Of a stretch of DNA of 54,740 nucleotides, positions 17,123 through 26,318 are shown one piece after another. Both the position numbers and the translations under genes were made by a program. Location: contig CANQHU010000006.1 in the NCBI GenBank assembly GCA_947623945.1, positions 1 to 54,740 on the forward strand. Reading direction: 5' to 3'. The stretch's first letter is position 1. Each line of letters starts with the position of its first letter. A model generated the notes under the pieces. That model was not told the DNA's origin. It saw only the letters and a program-made list of their open reading frames with translations, and ran no database searches. This DNA is from an uncultured Clostridia bacterium. Lineage in GTDB: Bacteria > Bacillota > Clostridia > TANB77 > CAG-508.

Positions 17123-17773
17123 ATGAAAAATTTGAGCACTAAAACAAAGATAATAGCATGTATATTAGCAATAATAATAGTAGTAGGAATAGTTATTACA
17201 TTTACAACTGGTTTAAATTTTGAATTAAAATACCAAGAATCAAAAAGAATACAATTATTGATAGGAAAAGAATTTGAAATATCAGATATAAAACAAATGA
17301 CAGATGAAATATTCCCAAATCAAGAGGTAATAATTCAAAAAGCAAGAGAGCTTGAAGATGTTGTAAGTATTACTGCAAAAGATATAACAGAAGATCAAGT
17401 AAGTAAGTTGAAAACAAAAATAAATGAAAAATATGGAACAGAAATTACAGACACAGAAAGTGAATTGATAGATATTCCTCATACTAGAGGAAGAGACATT
17501 GTAAAACCATATCTTTTTCCATTTGCTATTGCAACTATAATTATATTGGTGTATATGGCAGCAAAATATCATAAATTAGGAATAGGAAAAACAGTATTAA
17601 AATCTGCTTTTTGGATTATAATTACACAAGTTATTTTGTTAAGTTTAATTGCAATTACAAGAATTTCAATAGGAAAATTAACAATTCCAATGGTGTTAAT
17701 TGTATACATCTTAACTCTTCTTGGAATAACAAATTATTTTGAGAAAAAACTAAAAAATATAGAAGAAAAATGA
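17123..17773 (+). CDS. secF: SecF-like preprotein translocase subunit (reduced)
   Basis: A 216-residue protein, short for SecF (usually about 290-310). The first helix (IIACILAIIIVVGIVITF) is followed by GLNFELKYQESKRIQLLIG, equivalent to the SecF G-x-D-F-x-G-G motif in worn form, then the ferredoxin-like domain with IFPNQEVIIQKA. Only about three membrane helices remain at the C-terminus instead of five. It is paired with the adjacent secD, so the pair may be a minimal SecDF that pulls exported proteins using ion flow. The transcript ends at the hairpin at 17794. Confidence 0.7.
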   Translation: MKNLSTKTKIIACILAIIIVVGIVITFTTGLNFELKYQESKRIQLLIGKEFEISDIKQMTDEIFPNQEVIIQKARELEDVVSITAKDITEDQVSKLKTKINEKYGTEITDTESELIDIPHTRGRDIVKPYLFPFAIATIIILVYMAAKYHKLGIGKTVLKSAFWIIITQVILLSLIAITRISIGKLTIPMVLIVYILTLLGITNYFEKKLKNIEEK

Positions 17774-17793
17774 AAATTTTACTTTTTTAGACA

Positions 17794-17834
17794 GTTATGG
17801 TATAATAAATATAGATACCATAACTTTATTTTTT
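17794..17834 (+). terminator. terminator of the secDF transcript
   Basis: GTTATGGTAT (17794-17803) pairs with ATACCATAAC (17815-17824), followed by TTTATTTTTTG. Confidence 0.8.
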
Positions 17835-17856
17835 GCTAAATAAAGGAGGAGAAAAC

Positions 17857-20253
17857 ATGAAAAAAAGTATATTTATTATAACATTTTTTTTATTAGTAAT
17901 AATTGGTTGTTTTTACAATAAAAGTTTTGCAAGTTTTAGATCAGTACTAGGATCAGAAACTCATTCAGCACCAGTGCCATCAACAGGACCAAGTACTCCT
18001 TTGCCAACACCAGACCCGGGGCCAGCGCCTGAGATTACAATGCCTAGTCCAAAAGTAAAACAAACAATAACATTTTATGAAAGCATATCAGGAAATGTGT
18101 TTGAAGATTTAAGAAATATGGAAAGTGATATTGCAAAAAATACTGGTATGCCTAATGCAAATGGAGTAAGAGATCAAAATGATAAACCAATTTCTGACAT
18201 AAAAGTTGAATTATTAAAAGGAGATCAAGTTGTATCTACATGTTACACAGATAAGAACGGAAATTACAGCTTTTCAAATATTGAAGAAGATGGAAATTAT
18301 AGAGTAAGATTTTATTATGGACAATTAGACGAAAATAAAATGAATGATACAACTTATGTAAAAAATACTTTAAAATATAATGGACAAGATTATTTTAGTA
18401 CCTTAGTTGGTGGAGCAGGTAGTGTACTTGACTCATATACTAGAGAAATTATGATTAGTGGGAAGGGTTGTACACAAATTTTTCTATTAATTGATAATTC
18501 AGCTAGTATGATAACTAGCACATATAATGGAAAAACAAAAGTAGAGTATCAAATAGATGCTGCCAAAAAATTGGTAAAATCTTTACTTGCTAAAGATGAT
18601 AATATATATATTGGTATCATTGCATTTGGTGGAAGAAGCGTTTTATGGCAAAACCTTACTAAAAGTGAATCAACTTTGATGAATAAACTAAATATAATGG
18701 AAAGTTATGCAAAATTAGGTGGAGGAATAGGTGGAGCTACAAATATAAAAGGTGCACTTGAACTTACAAAAGAATCTTTTGTAAATAAAACGGAAGACTC
18801 AAATAGATTTATTTTTCTATTATCAGATGGTATTCCTTTAACAGATGGTAGCACAGAGATATATAGTGAAGACTTAGATGATGATGAACTAGTAAGAAAT
18901 AAATTACAAACTATAGCAGATTCTACAAAAAATAAAATGAGACAATTAATAAAAGAAGACATTTATTTATCAGCATTAATAACAATGACAGGTGAAGAAG
19001 AAATAGATAATTTAGTAGAATATATGTGTGATGTTGAAAAATTAAAATTTTATCATGCAGATGATGAAGAGGTAACAAAAATTATAACTCAAGACGTTAG
19101 AGATATAATAATTCAAAATTATAAAGAAAATATCACAGAAATATCAAAATATCTATCATATTTTGAAGGACAAGATGATAAAGAACGTAGAGAGGAAGTA
19201 AATAATAATTTTTCAATCTTTAATATAGAAAATACACAATTATTTAAAGTAATAGATAATTACAATGGTAGCAATGAAAGTAAAGAACTAGCAAAACAAT
19301 TATCAGAAAAAACGTGGATGAGTGCAACTACAGGTGAATATACAATAAAAAAATATAACGCACAAGAAACAGAAGATGCATATATAATAGATGGAGAAAA
19401 ATACTCAAAAGAAGATTATACTATATATAGATCAGGATATAGTAACCAAAATTTAGGAATAACATTAAGAGATTTATTTACTTTAAATACAGAAATTAAA
19501 GTAAATGCTATAAGAATTACTTTAGCAAATGGACAACAAATAGTTAATAAAATTAATAACGAATCAGCATTTATAGACAAAGATTTGGGAAAAGGCGAAA
19601 TAAAAACTGTTGAAAATGTGGAAGAACCAATGTGTTACTACATAGATAATGAAATTATACAAAATGCGGTACTTCAAGTAGAATATACTATTATTGTAAA
19701 AAATGTTTCATCTATACCTTCAAGTAATGTTATGATACTAAACTATGTACCAGAAGGTATTACAATGCAAGAAAATTTACAGCTATTAACCAACCCAGAA
19801 TTGACAAATCAATCATATGGATGGAGACTTGTTGATGCAGAAAATGAAGGAGTATGTGCTGTTACAACACTAAACAATAATGAGTTAGTAAGAGATGCAG
19901 AAATAGGAAGTAATGGTGAAAGATATTTAAAAATAGTATATTCAAAAATATTATCACCTAGAACAGAAGATTCTAACTTTTTAATATCAACAGAAATTTT
20001 AAGTTATTCAAATCCAATAGGAAGGAGAATGCAAAGTCCTTCAACTATAACAGTAAACAGCCAACAACAATTAAAAGCTAATAGTATGTATGTATTTAAT
20101 AAACAAGAAATGGATTATAGTAAGTCAATGCCTGTAATAGTAATTCCACCTACTGGAGTTAATTTAGAACATAGTATGATTGAATTTATAGCGACAGTTT
20201 CTTTAATATATATTATTTGCATAGTTTTTAGAAAAACGTTGAAAAAATTCTAA
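17857..20253 (+). CDS. large cell-wall-anchored protein with Cna-B/SdrD and vWA domains
   Basis: A 798-residue surface protein. A signal peptide (IFIITFFLLVIIGCFY) is followed by a proline-rich stretch (PVPSTGPSTPLPTPDPGPAP, about residues 40-60). Next comes a Cna-B/SdrD-type beta domain (SGNVFEDL ... GVRDQNDKPISDIKVELL ... TDKNGNYSFSNI, about 75-155), then a von Willebrand factor A domain with the MIDAS motif DNSAS (about residue 214) and a late FIFLLSDGIPLTDG. The C-terminus has IPPTG, a hydrophobic helix and RKTLKKF, a variant LPxTG sortase signal. It is likely an adhesin or pilus-like protein. ATG 17857 follows AAGGAGGAG. Confidence 0.8.
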   Translation: MKKSIFIITFFLLVIIGCFYNKSFASFRSVLGSETHSAPVPSTGPSTPLPTPDPGPAPEITMPSPKVKQTITFYESISGNVFEDLRNMESDIAKNTGMPNANGVRDQNDKPISDIKVELLKGDQVVSTCYTDKNGNYSFSNIEEDGNYRVRFYYGQLDENKMNDTTYVKNTLKYNGQDYFSTLVGGAGSVLDSYTREIMISGKGCTQIFLLIDNSASMITSTYNGKTKVEYQIDAAKKLVKSLLAKDDNIYIGIIAFGGRSVLWQNLTKSESTLMNKLNIMESYAKLGGGIGGATNIKGALELTKESFVNKTEDSNRFIFLLSDGIPLTDGSTEIYSEDLDDDELVRNKLQTIADSTKNKMRQLIKEDIYLSALITMTGEEEIDNLVEYMCDVEKLKFYHADDEEVTKIITQDVRDIIIQNYKENITEISKYLSYFEGQDDKERREEVNNNFSIFNIENTQLFKVIDNYNGSNESKELAKQLSEKTWMSATTGEYTIKKYNAQETEDAYIIDGEKYSKEDYTIYRSGYSNQNLGITLRDLFTLNTEIKVNAIRITLANGQQIVNKINNESAFIDKDLGKGEIKTVENVEEPMCYYIDNEIIQNAVLQVEYTIIVKNVSSIPSSNVMILNYVPEGITMQENLQLLTNPELTNQSYGWRLVDAENEGVCAVTTLNNNELVRDAEIGSNGERYLKIVYSKILSPRTEDSNFLISTEILSYSNPIGRRMQSPSTITVNSQQQLKANSMYVFNKQEMDYSKSMPVIVIPPTGVNLEHSMIEFIATVSLIYIICIVFRKTLKKF

Positions 20254-20261
20254 ATATATAA

Positions 20262-20299
20262 AAACAGATTATAAAATAAAAATTATAATCTGTTTTTTT
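20262..20299 (+). terminator. terminator of the surface-protein gene
   Basis: AAACAGATTATAA (20262-20274) pairs with TTATAATCTGTTT (20283-20295), then TTTTG. Confidence 0.85.
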
Positions 20300-20455
20300 G
20301 TTGTTATGGTTCTGGCAGGATTTTATTAAGTAAAAAAGTTTAATTCTAAATAGTAACTTTTTTGTAGGAAAATTGAAAAAAAGTATACAAAAAATAAAAA
20401 ACTAATGATATAATAAAAGCCAAAGAGAAATCCAAAAATGGGGGATAAAATAAAA

Positions 20456-22567
20456 ATGGGAAATATAGTATTATTAGATGAACTAACAATAAATAAAATA
20501 GCAGCAGGTGAAGTAATAGAAAGACCAGCATCAGTTATTAAAGAAATGGTAGAAAACTCAATTGATGCAGGAGCAACTAATATAACAATTGAAATTAAAA
20601 ATGGAGGAATATCTTACATAAAAGTAACAGACAATGGAAAAGGAATTGCACAAGATGATTTAGAAATTGCATTTGAAAGACATGCAACAAGCAAAATTAG
20701 AACAGCAGATGACTTAAATACAGTTACATCTATGGGCTTCAGAGGAGAAGCATTAGCTAGCATTGCAGCAATTAGCAATGTAGAAATGGTATCAAAAACA
20801 GCAAATCAAGAAACAGGATATAGAATAGTTGTAGAAGGTGGAGATGTTTTAGAAAAAGAAGAAGTAGGATGTACAACCGGAACATCTATTACAGTAAAAA
20901 ATTTATTTTTTAATACCCCAGTAAGATACAAATTTTTGAAAAAAGATTACACAGAATCAGGATATATTGAAGATGTAGTAACTAGAATTGCTTTAGTCAA
21001 TCCAAACATTGCTATAAAATTAATAAACAGTGGAAAAACAGTTATACAAACAAACGGAAATAGCGATTTAAAAAGCGTAATTTATAGTATTTATGGAAAA
21101 GATGTTGCAACAGGTATAATGGAAGCAAATTATCAATATGAAGACATAAAAATAACAGGTGTAATTGGAAAACCAGAAATAGCAAGATCAAATAGATCTA
21201 ACCAATTGTTTTTTGTAAACAAAAGATATATAAAAGATAAAACTTTAACAGCAGCAACTGAACAAGCATATAAGGGATTAATACCATTAGGAAAATTCGG
21301 ATTTGTAGTTTTAAATTTAGAAATGAATCCGGCAAAAGTTGATGTCAATGTACATCCAGCAAAATTAGAGGTAAGATTTGAAGAAGAAAATAAAGTTTTT
21401 CAATCTATTTATCATGCAATAAAAGACACTTTATTAAAAAACGAATTGGTAGCAGAAAGTGCACCTGAACGTAGAGAGTTAACATTTGAGGAAAGATTAA
21501 ATACAATAAAAGAAGCAAGAAAAGAAAAGTTACATAATAATAGTGGATTATTTTCTTTTAGAAAACAAAAAGAAAAGCAAATTGAAGAATATACAGATGA
21601 AGAAAGTAAAATAAAAACTAATAGTTTAGAATTAAGAGAAGAAAGCGAAAAATATGAATTTGATGAAATGTATTCTAAAACGTTTGGATCAGCACCAATG
21701 AAAGCAAAATCTGAAGAAACTATAAAAGAAGAACCAAAAGAGGTAGAACAACAGGTTGAACAACCACTAGAAAAACCGATAGAACAAGAAGAACAAGCAA
21801 TAGAAAAAGAAACAGAACAACAAGAAGAGCAACAAGCAAAGAGACAAATAGAACAAATATCAGAGCAACCACCAGAAAAACCGATAGAACCAAAAGCAGA
21901 ACAGCAAATGGAACAGCAAATAGAAGAACAACAAATAGAACAATTAACAGAGCAAAAATCAATCTTTGAAAATACGCAAGAATTTAAAAAGCCAAATTAC
22001 AAATTAGTAGGAATTGTATTTAAAACATACATAATCTTAGAAATAGATGAAGAAATGTATATATTAGATCAACATGCAGCACATGAACGAATTTTGTATG
22101 AAAAGGTAAAGAAAAATTATTATAGTGATACAAATAAAGACTCACAAATGCTTTTATTACCAGACATAATAACACTTTCACATAAAGAAATGGAAGTAGC
22201 ACGAGAAAACTTAGAATTATTTGAACAAGCAGGATTTATTTTAGAAGAATTTGGAGACAACACAATAAAATTAAATGGAGTGCCAACTATATGTGTTGAA
22301 TTAGATACAAAAGAATTATTCTTAGAAACCTTAGATGAAATTAATAATATGTCAAGGACATCTAAACAAGAAAAAGAAGAAAAATTCATAGCAACAGTTG
22401 CTTGCAAAGCAGCAATTAAGGCCAATATGGCAATAGATGAAAGAGAAGTTACAGCTTTAATGGACAAACTATTAGAATTGCCAAATCCATTTACATGTCC
22501 ACATGGTAGACCAACAGTCATCAAAATGTCAAAATATGAAATAGAAAGAAAATTTGCAAGAAAATAG
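20456..22567 (+). CDS. mutL: DNA mismatch repair protein MutL
   Basis: A 703-residue MutL. The GHKL ATPase motifs are all present: ENSIDAGAT (residues 34-42), DNGKGI (about 63), GFRGEALASI (about 93-102) and the GT-rich loop. The NPAKVDVNVHPAKLEVRF strand closes the N-terminal domain near residue 305. The linker (about 420-505) is unusually rich in Glu and Gln, with near-repeats of the type EQQ-x-EKPIEQ. The C-terminal domain keeps DQHAAHERILYE and the C-P-H-G-R-P motif (FTCPHGRPT), typical of endonuclease-active MutL. ATG 20456 follows GGGGGA; ATG 20438 lacks a site. No in-frame CGG is present in over 2 kb. Confidence 0.95.
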   Translation: MGNIVLLDELTINKIAAGEVIERPASVIKEMVENSIDAGATNITIEIKNGGISYIKVTDNGKGIAQDDLEIAFERHATSKIRTADDLNTVTSMGFRGEALASIAAISNVEMVSKTANQETGYRIVVEGGDVLEKEEVGCTTGTSITVKNLFFNTPVRYKFLKKDYTESGYIEDVVTRIALVNPNIAIKLINSGKTVIQTNGNSDLKSVIYSIYGKDVATGIMEANYQYEDIKITGVIGKPEIARSNRSNQLFFVNKRYIKDKTLTAATEQAYKGLIPLGKFGFVVLNLEMNPAKVDVNVHPAKLEVRFEEENKVFQSIYHAIKDTLLKNELVAESAPERRELTFEERLNTIKEARKEKLHNNSGLFSFRKQKEKQIEEYTDEESKIKTNSLELREESEKYEFDEMYSKTFGSAPMKAKSEETIKEEPKEVEQQVEQPLEKPIEQEEQAIEKETEQQEEQQAKRQIEQISEQPPEKPIEPKAEQQMEQQIEEQQIEQLTEQKSIFENTQEFKKPNYKLVGIVFKTYIILEIDEEMYILDQHAAHERILYEKVKKNYYSDTNKDSQMLLLPDIITLSHKEMEVARENLELFEQAGFILEEFGDNTIKLNGVPTICVELDTKELFLETLDEINNMSRTSKQEKEEKFIATVACKAAIKANMAIDEREVTALMDKLLELPNPFTCPHGRPTVIKMSKYEIERKFARK

Positions 22568-22579
22568 GAAGGAAAAAAT

Positions 22580-23009
22580 ATGATATTCATTACAATAATG
22601 ATAACAACAATATATGTTGTTTTAATTGCTTGGACTTGTCAAAGTTTAAGATTTTGTGATAAATCGAAAAAAGTTGCCTATGTAATAATAGGTTTTATAA
22701 TAGTGTACATCATAACCTTAATTACATTTCAAACAACAAAGTCAGAAATCAGTTATCAAAATGTGCGAATGCAAAAAGACGTACAAAATATAATAGTTTT
22801 ACTTTTTACTGGAATAAATGGCATTATTACTATGCCACAAGTAGGAAAAATATTAGACAAAATAAATGATGGAGAAAAAGAAAAACGGAAAAAAACAATT
22901 AATAATATTAGCAGTTATATTCATTATTTGTTTAATATTAGAAAGTGGATATATGAAAAGTATACAAGAGGGAATTTTAAATGTGTATAGGAGCAATATG
23001 AATGGATAA
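22580..23009 (+). CDS. membrane protein, with +1 frameshift at CGG
   Basis: A 142-residue protein with four likely membrane helices: residues 3-20, 32-50, 70-85 and 108-122. In frame 0 it would end as a hydrophilic tail. Skipping the C at 22886 gives KEKGKKQLIILAVIFIICLI, a clear fourth helix, and a stop at 23007-23009 that overlaps the miaA start. I do not recognise the family. It lies between mutL and miaA with 12 bases and a 4-base overlap respectively, and is probably co-transcribed with them. Confidence 0.7.
22886..22889 (+). other. +1 frameshift site CGGA in the membrane-protein gene
   Basis: Codon AAA then C GGA; Gly103. The shift reveals a hydrophobic helix that frame 0 lacks, and brings the stop into register with the next start. 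Confidence 0.82.
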
Positions 23010-23920
23010 AGTAATTGTAATATGTGGTCCGACTGCTTCTGGTAAAACTCGGTTTATCAATTGAACTTGCAAAAAAAATAAATGGTGAAATTGTATCATG
23101 TGATTCAATGCAAATATATAAAGAAATGAATATTGGAACAGCGAAAGTAACTGAAGACGAAATGCAAGGAATAAAGCATTATTTAATAGATTTTGTTTCA
23201 CCAGAAGAAAGATATAGTGTCGCAGACTACAAAAAAGATGCTAAAAAAGCAATAGAAGAAATTATAAAAAAAGGGAAAGTCCCAATAGTAGTAGGAGGAA
23301 CAGGACTTTATATAGATAGTTTAATTTATGAAATAGATTATCAAAATATTGAATTTGATCAAGAATATAGAAAAAAATTAGAAGAACAAGTAAAATTAGA
23401 AGGATTAGAAAAATTATACGAAAAAGCAAAAAAAATAGATCCTTTGGCTATTAAAAAAATAAGCCCAAATGATGAAAAAAGAATACTTAGAATATTAGAA
23501 ATCTATCATGCAACAGGAAAAACAAAAACGCAGCAAGAAATAGAATCAAGAAAAAAATTACCAGAATATGAATATTTAGTATATGCTTTAAAATGGGATA
23601 GAGAACAATTATATGAAAGAATTAATAAAAGAGTAGACCAAATGTTAGAACAAGGTTTAATAGAAGAAGTAAAAACAATTTTGCAAAATCATAGAAAATT
23701 TCCAACAGCAATGCAAGCATTAGGCTACAAAGAAGTAGTAGAATACTTAGAAGGAAAAGCATCAAAAGAAGAAATGTGTGATAAAATAAAAATGGAAACA
23801 AGAAGATATGCAAAAAGGCAAATGACATGGTTTAGAAAAAATAAACAAACAATATGGCTAAATGGACAAGCAGATATTCAAGAAAATATAAGAAAAATAA
23901 TAGAAGATTTTAATACTTAA
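23002..23920 (+). CDS. miaA: tRNA dimethylallyltransferase, with +1 frameshift at CGG
   Basis: MiaA adds a dimethylallyl group to A37 of tRNAs that read UNN codons. The start ATG 23002 overlaps the stop of the preceding gene. The P-loop GPTASGKT (residues 9-16) is followed by CGG at 23050-23052; skipping the C gives TGLSIELAKKI and a continuous 305-residue protein. Frame 0 would stop four codons later. Other MiaA motifs follow: SCDSMQIYKEMNIGTAKV, DFVSPEERYSVADYK and GGTGLYIDSL, and later AMQALGYKEV and RRYAKRQMTWFRK. Its stop is 18 bases before the HlyD-like gene. Confidence 0.95.
23050..23053 (+). other. +1 frameshift site CGGT in miaA
   Basis: Codon ACT (last Thr of the P-loop) then C GGT; Gly17. 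Frame 0 stops at TGA four codons later. Confidence 0.93.
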
Positions 23921-23938
23921 GAGGGAGGAAAACAAAGT

Positions 23939-25195
23939 TTGGAAGAGCCAAAAAGAAAAATAAAAAAGTCATCAAATTCTAAAACAATTTTAGTTAGCAT
24001 TGTTTTAATAGCAATTTTAATTTATGTCTTTTTTACTATTTATTTTTTAGTAAAGCAACCAACTGATATTTTTACAATTGAAAAAGGAAATTTATATCAA
24101 GAAGAAACAGATATTGGATATGTTATAAGAGATGAACAAGTGGTTCAAGGCGAAAATTATAAAAATGGTATGATGCAAATAAAATCAGAAGGTGAAAAAG
24201 CTGCTAAAGATGAAAACATATTTAGATATTATAGTTCGAATGAAGAAAATCTAAAAAATAAAATAGAGGATTTAGATAATAAAATACAAGAAGTAATGAT
24301 TAATGATACAAGTTTATTTTCATCTGATATGAAATTATTGGAAAATCAAATTGATGAAAAGGTTGAAGATATTAATCAAATAACAGATGTTGCAAAACTT
24401 ATTGAGTATAAAAAAGAAATTAATAATTTGGTAACCAAAAAAGCGCAAATTGCAGGAAATTTAAGTCCAAAGGGCTCATATTTAAATCAATTAATTGAAG
24501 AAAGAAAAGGATATGAAAGTGAATTAAACTCAGGAGCAGAATATGTAAAAGCACCTAGAAGCGGAATTGTATCTTATAAAGTAGATGGACTAGAAGAAGT
24601 GTTAAAACCAAGTAATTTTAGTTCATTAAGCAAAGAATATTTAGAAAGTTTAAATTTAAAAACAGGAAAAATAGTTGCCACAAGTGAAGAAAGTGGAAAA
24701 ATAATAAACAATTTTGAATGTTACATTGCAACTGTTTCTTCGTCAGAAGAAGCCAAAAAAGCGCAAGTAGGTCAAAAAGTAAATATACGTTTATCAAATA
24801 ATATTGAAATACCAGCAGAAATAACTAATCTTATGAAAGAAAACGAAAATGAAATTGTTATTATTTTAAAAATTGAGGAACAAATAGCAGAACTAATAAA
24901 TTATCGAAAGATCACTTTTAATTTAATTTGGTGGAATGCTGAAGGCTTAAAAGTTCCAAACCAAGCAATCATAAAAATAGATGATTTAGATTATGTTGTT
25001 AGAAATAGAGCAGGTTATTTAAGCAAAATTTTAGTAAAAATAAAAAAGCAAGGTGAAAAATATTCAATAATTGATTCTTATCAAACAGATGAATTAACAG
25101 CTATGGGATGGACAAGTAATGATATTGTGCAATACAAGAAAATAACTTTGTATGATGAAATTTTATTGAATCCAGATTTAAGTCAAGTTGAATAA
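23939..25195 (+). CDS. HlyD-like membrane fusion/adaptor protein
   Basis: A 418-residue protein starting at TTG 23939 after GGGAGG. One N-terminal membrane helix (TILVSIVLIAILIYVFFTIYF) is followed by an extracellular domain with a coiled-coil hairpin (about residues 95-190) between lipoyl-like halves; YVKAPRSGIVSYKVDG is the typical lipoyl motif. This is the HlyD_2-like family often next to sepF in clostridia. No transporter gene lies nearby, so its partner is unknown. It may act in cell-envelope work connected with division. Confidence 0.7.
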   Translation: MEEPKRKIKKSSNSKTILVSIVLIAILIYVFFTIYFLVKQPTDIFTIEKGNLYQEETDIGYVIRDEQVVQGENYKNGMMQIKSEGEKAAKDENIFRYYSSNEENLKNKIEDLDNKIQEVMINDTSLFSSDMKLLENQIDEKVEDINQITDVAKLIEYKKEINNLVTKKAQIAGNLSPKGSYLNQLIEERKGYESELNSGAEYVKAPRSGIVSYKVDGLEEVLKPSNFSSLSKEYLESLNLKTGKIVATSEESGKIINNFECYIATVSSSEEAKKAQVGQKVNIRLSNNIEIPAEITNLMKENENEIVIILKIEEQIAELINYRKITFNLIWWNAEGLKVPNQAIIKIDDLDYVVRNRAGYLSKILVKIKKQGEKYSIIDSYQTDELTAMGWTSNDIVQYKKITLYDEILLNPDLSQVE

Positions 25196-25251
25196 AAGTA
25201 TTACAAAAATATTACAAAAATATTAAAATTCAATAACATTCATAAAATGTA

Positions 25252-25280
25252 TTGACAATATTAAAAAAAAAGTAGATACT
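25252..25280 (+). promoter_or_regulatory. probable promoter of sepF-divIVA
   Basis: TTGACA (25252-25257), 17 bases, then GATACT (25275-25280); the -10 is weak. It lies 44 bases before sepF. Confidence 0.55.
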
Positions 25281-25323
25281 TAGAGTAAATAAACAAAGGA
25301 AGTAAATTTTAGGAGGTTTTTTT

Positions 25324-25803
25324 ATGGCAGGAGCATTAATGGATAAAGTATGGGGATTATTTGGAATGGATACCCAAGAAGAGGAAGATTACGAAGATGA
25401 AAATGTGTATGATTATGAAGATGAGGAAGAAGAAGTAGAAGAGAAAAAACAATTATTTGGAAGAAAGAATAAAGTGGTTCCTATGCCACAAGCAAATACA
25501 AATGCAATAAAAATGGTTATATCACAACCTACTACATTTGAACAATCAGATGAAATTTGTAGTTTCTTAAAAGAAAAGAAATCTGTTATTGTTAATTTAG
25601 AGTATGTTAACAAAGATGTTGCAAGACGTATTGTTGATTTTATAAGTGGTGGAGTATATGCTTTAGATGGATATATCCAAAAAATATCAAATTCAATCTT
25701 TTTAGTTGCACCATCTAATTATGAAATTACCAATGAAATGGCAAGAGAAGAAATGAAAAGTAAACTTTCCGTTTCATGGCTAAAAAATAACGGAGTAAAT
25801 TAA
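25324..25803 (+). CDS. sepF: cell division protein SepF
   Basis: A 159-residue SepF, a membrane-binding partner of FtsZ that aligns the division ring. The N-terminal amphipathic helix (GALMDKVWGLFGM) is followed by an acidic linker (about 17-45) and the SepF domain with ICSFLKEKKSVIVNLEYV, VARRIVDFISGGVYALDG and SIFLVAPSNYEI. ATG 25324 follows AGGAGG. It is followed by divIVA, the usual order in Bacillota. Confidence 0.92.
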   Translation: MAGALMDKVWGLFGMDTQEEEDYEDENVYDYEDEEEEVEEKKQLFGRKNKVVPMPQANTNAIKMVISQPTTFEQSDEICSFLKEKKSVIVNLEYVNKDVARRIVDFISGGVYALDGYIQKISNSIFLVAPSNYEITNEMAREEMKSKLSVSWLKNNGVN

Positions 25804-25832
25804 ATAAATCCGTTTATTTAAGGAGGAAAAAA

Positions 25833-26294
25833 ATGATAACACCATTAGATATCGAAAACAAAAAATTCTCTAAACAAATGATGAATGGATATAGTGTTGA
25901 AGAAGTAGATGATTTCTTGGATGATTTAACAGTAGACTATACAAAAAATTATAAAGAAGCAACAGAATTAAGAAATAAAATATCAGAATTAGAAAAAAGT
26001 ATAGAACATTATAAAAATATTGAAGAAACCCTACAAAGCACTTTACTAATGGCGCAAACAACGGCAGAAGATGTAAAAAAAGTGGCAAGTCAACAAGCAG
26101 AACAAATTGTAAATGAAGCAAAAGGATTAGCACAAAAAGAAGTAACTGATTTAGAAAACGAAATAAAATTAAAAAGAAAAGAATTAGAAGACATTAAAAA
26201 ACAATTTGATGTATATAAAGCCAAAATGGAATCTTTGCTAATTTCCCAATTAGAATTATTAAAAGATCTTAATAAAGAAGATCCAACTTATTAA
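25833..26294 (+). CDS. divIVA: DivIVA-domain protein
   Basis: A 153-residue coiled-coil protein of the DivIVA/GpsB family, which marks the poles and septum. The N-terminal MITPLDIENKKFSKQMMNGY with YSVEEVDDFLDDL is the membrane-binding DivIVA domain. Residues 40-140 form a long coiled coil. ATG 25833 follows AAGGAGG. It lies 30 bases downstream of sepF and probably shares its transcript. Confidence 0.92.
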   Translation: MITPLDIENKKFSKQMMNGYSVEEVDDFLDDLTVDYTKNYKEATELRNKISELEKSIEHYKNIEETLQSTLLMAQTTAEDVKKVASQQAEQIVNEAKGLAQKEVTDLENEIKLKRKELEDIKKQFDVYKAKMESLLISQLELLKDLNKEDPTY

Positions 26295-26318
26295 GTATAA
26301 AGACAAGGGGAGATAAAA

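Noticed and set aside
21720..21962. Repeat-rich Gln/Glu stretch in mutL as a separate repeat array or CRISPR-like element
   Set aside because: It is low-complexity coding sequence in the MutL linker. No CRISPR array was seen anywhere in the window.
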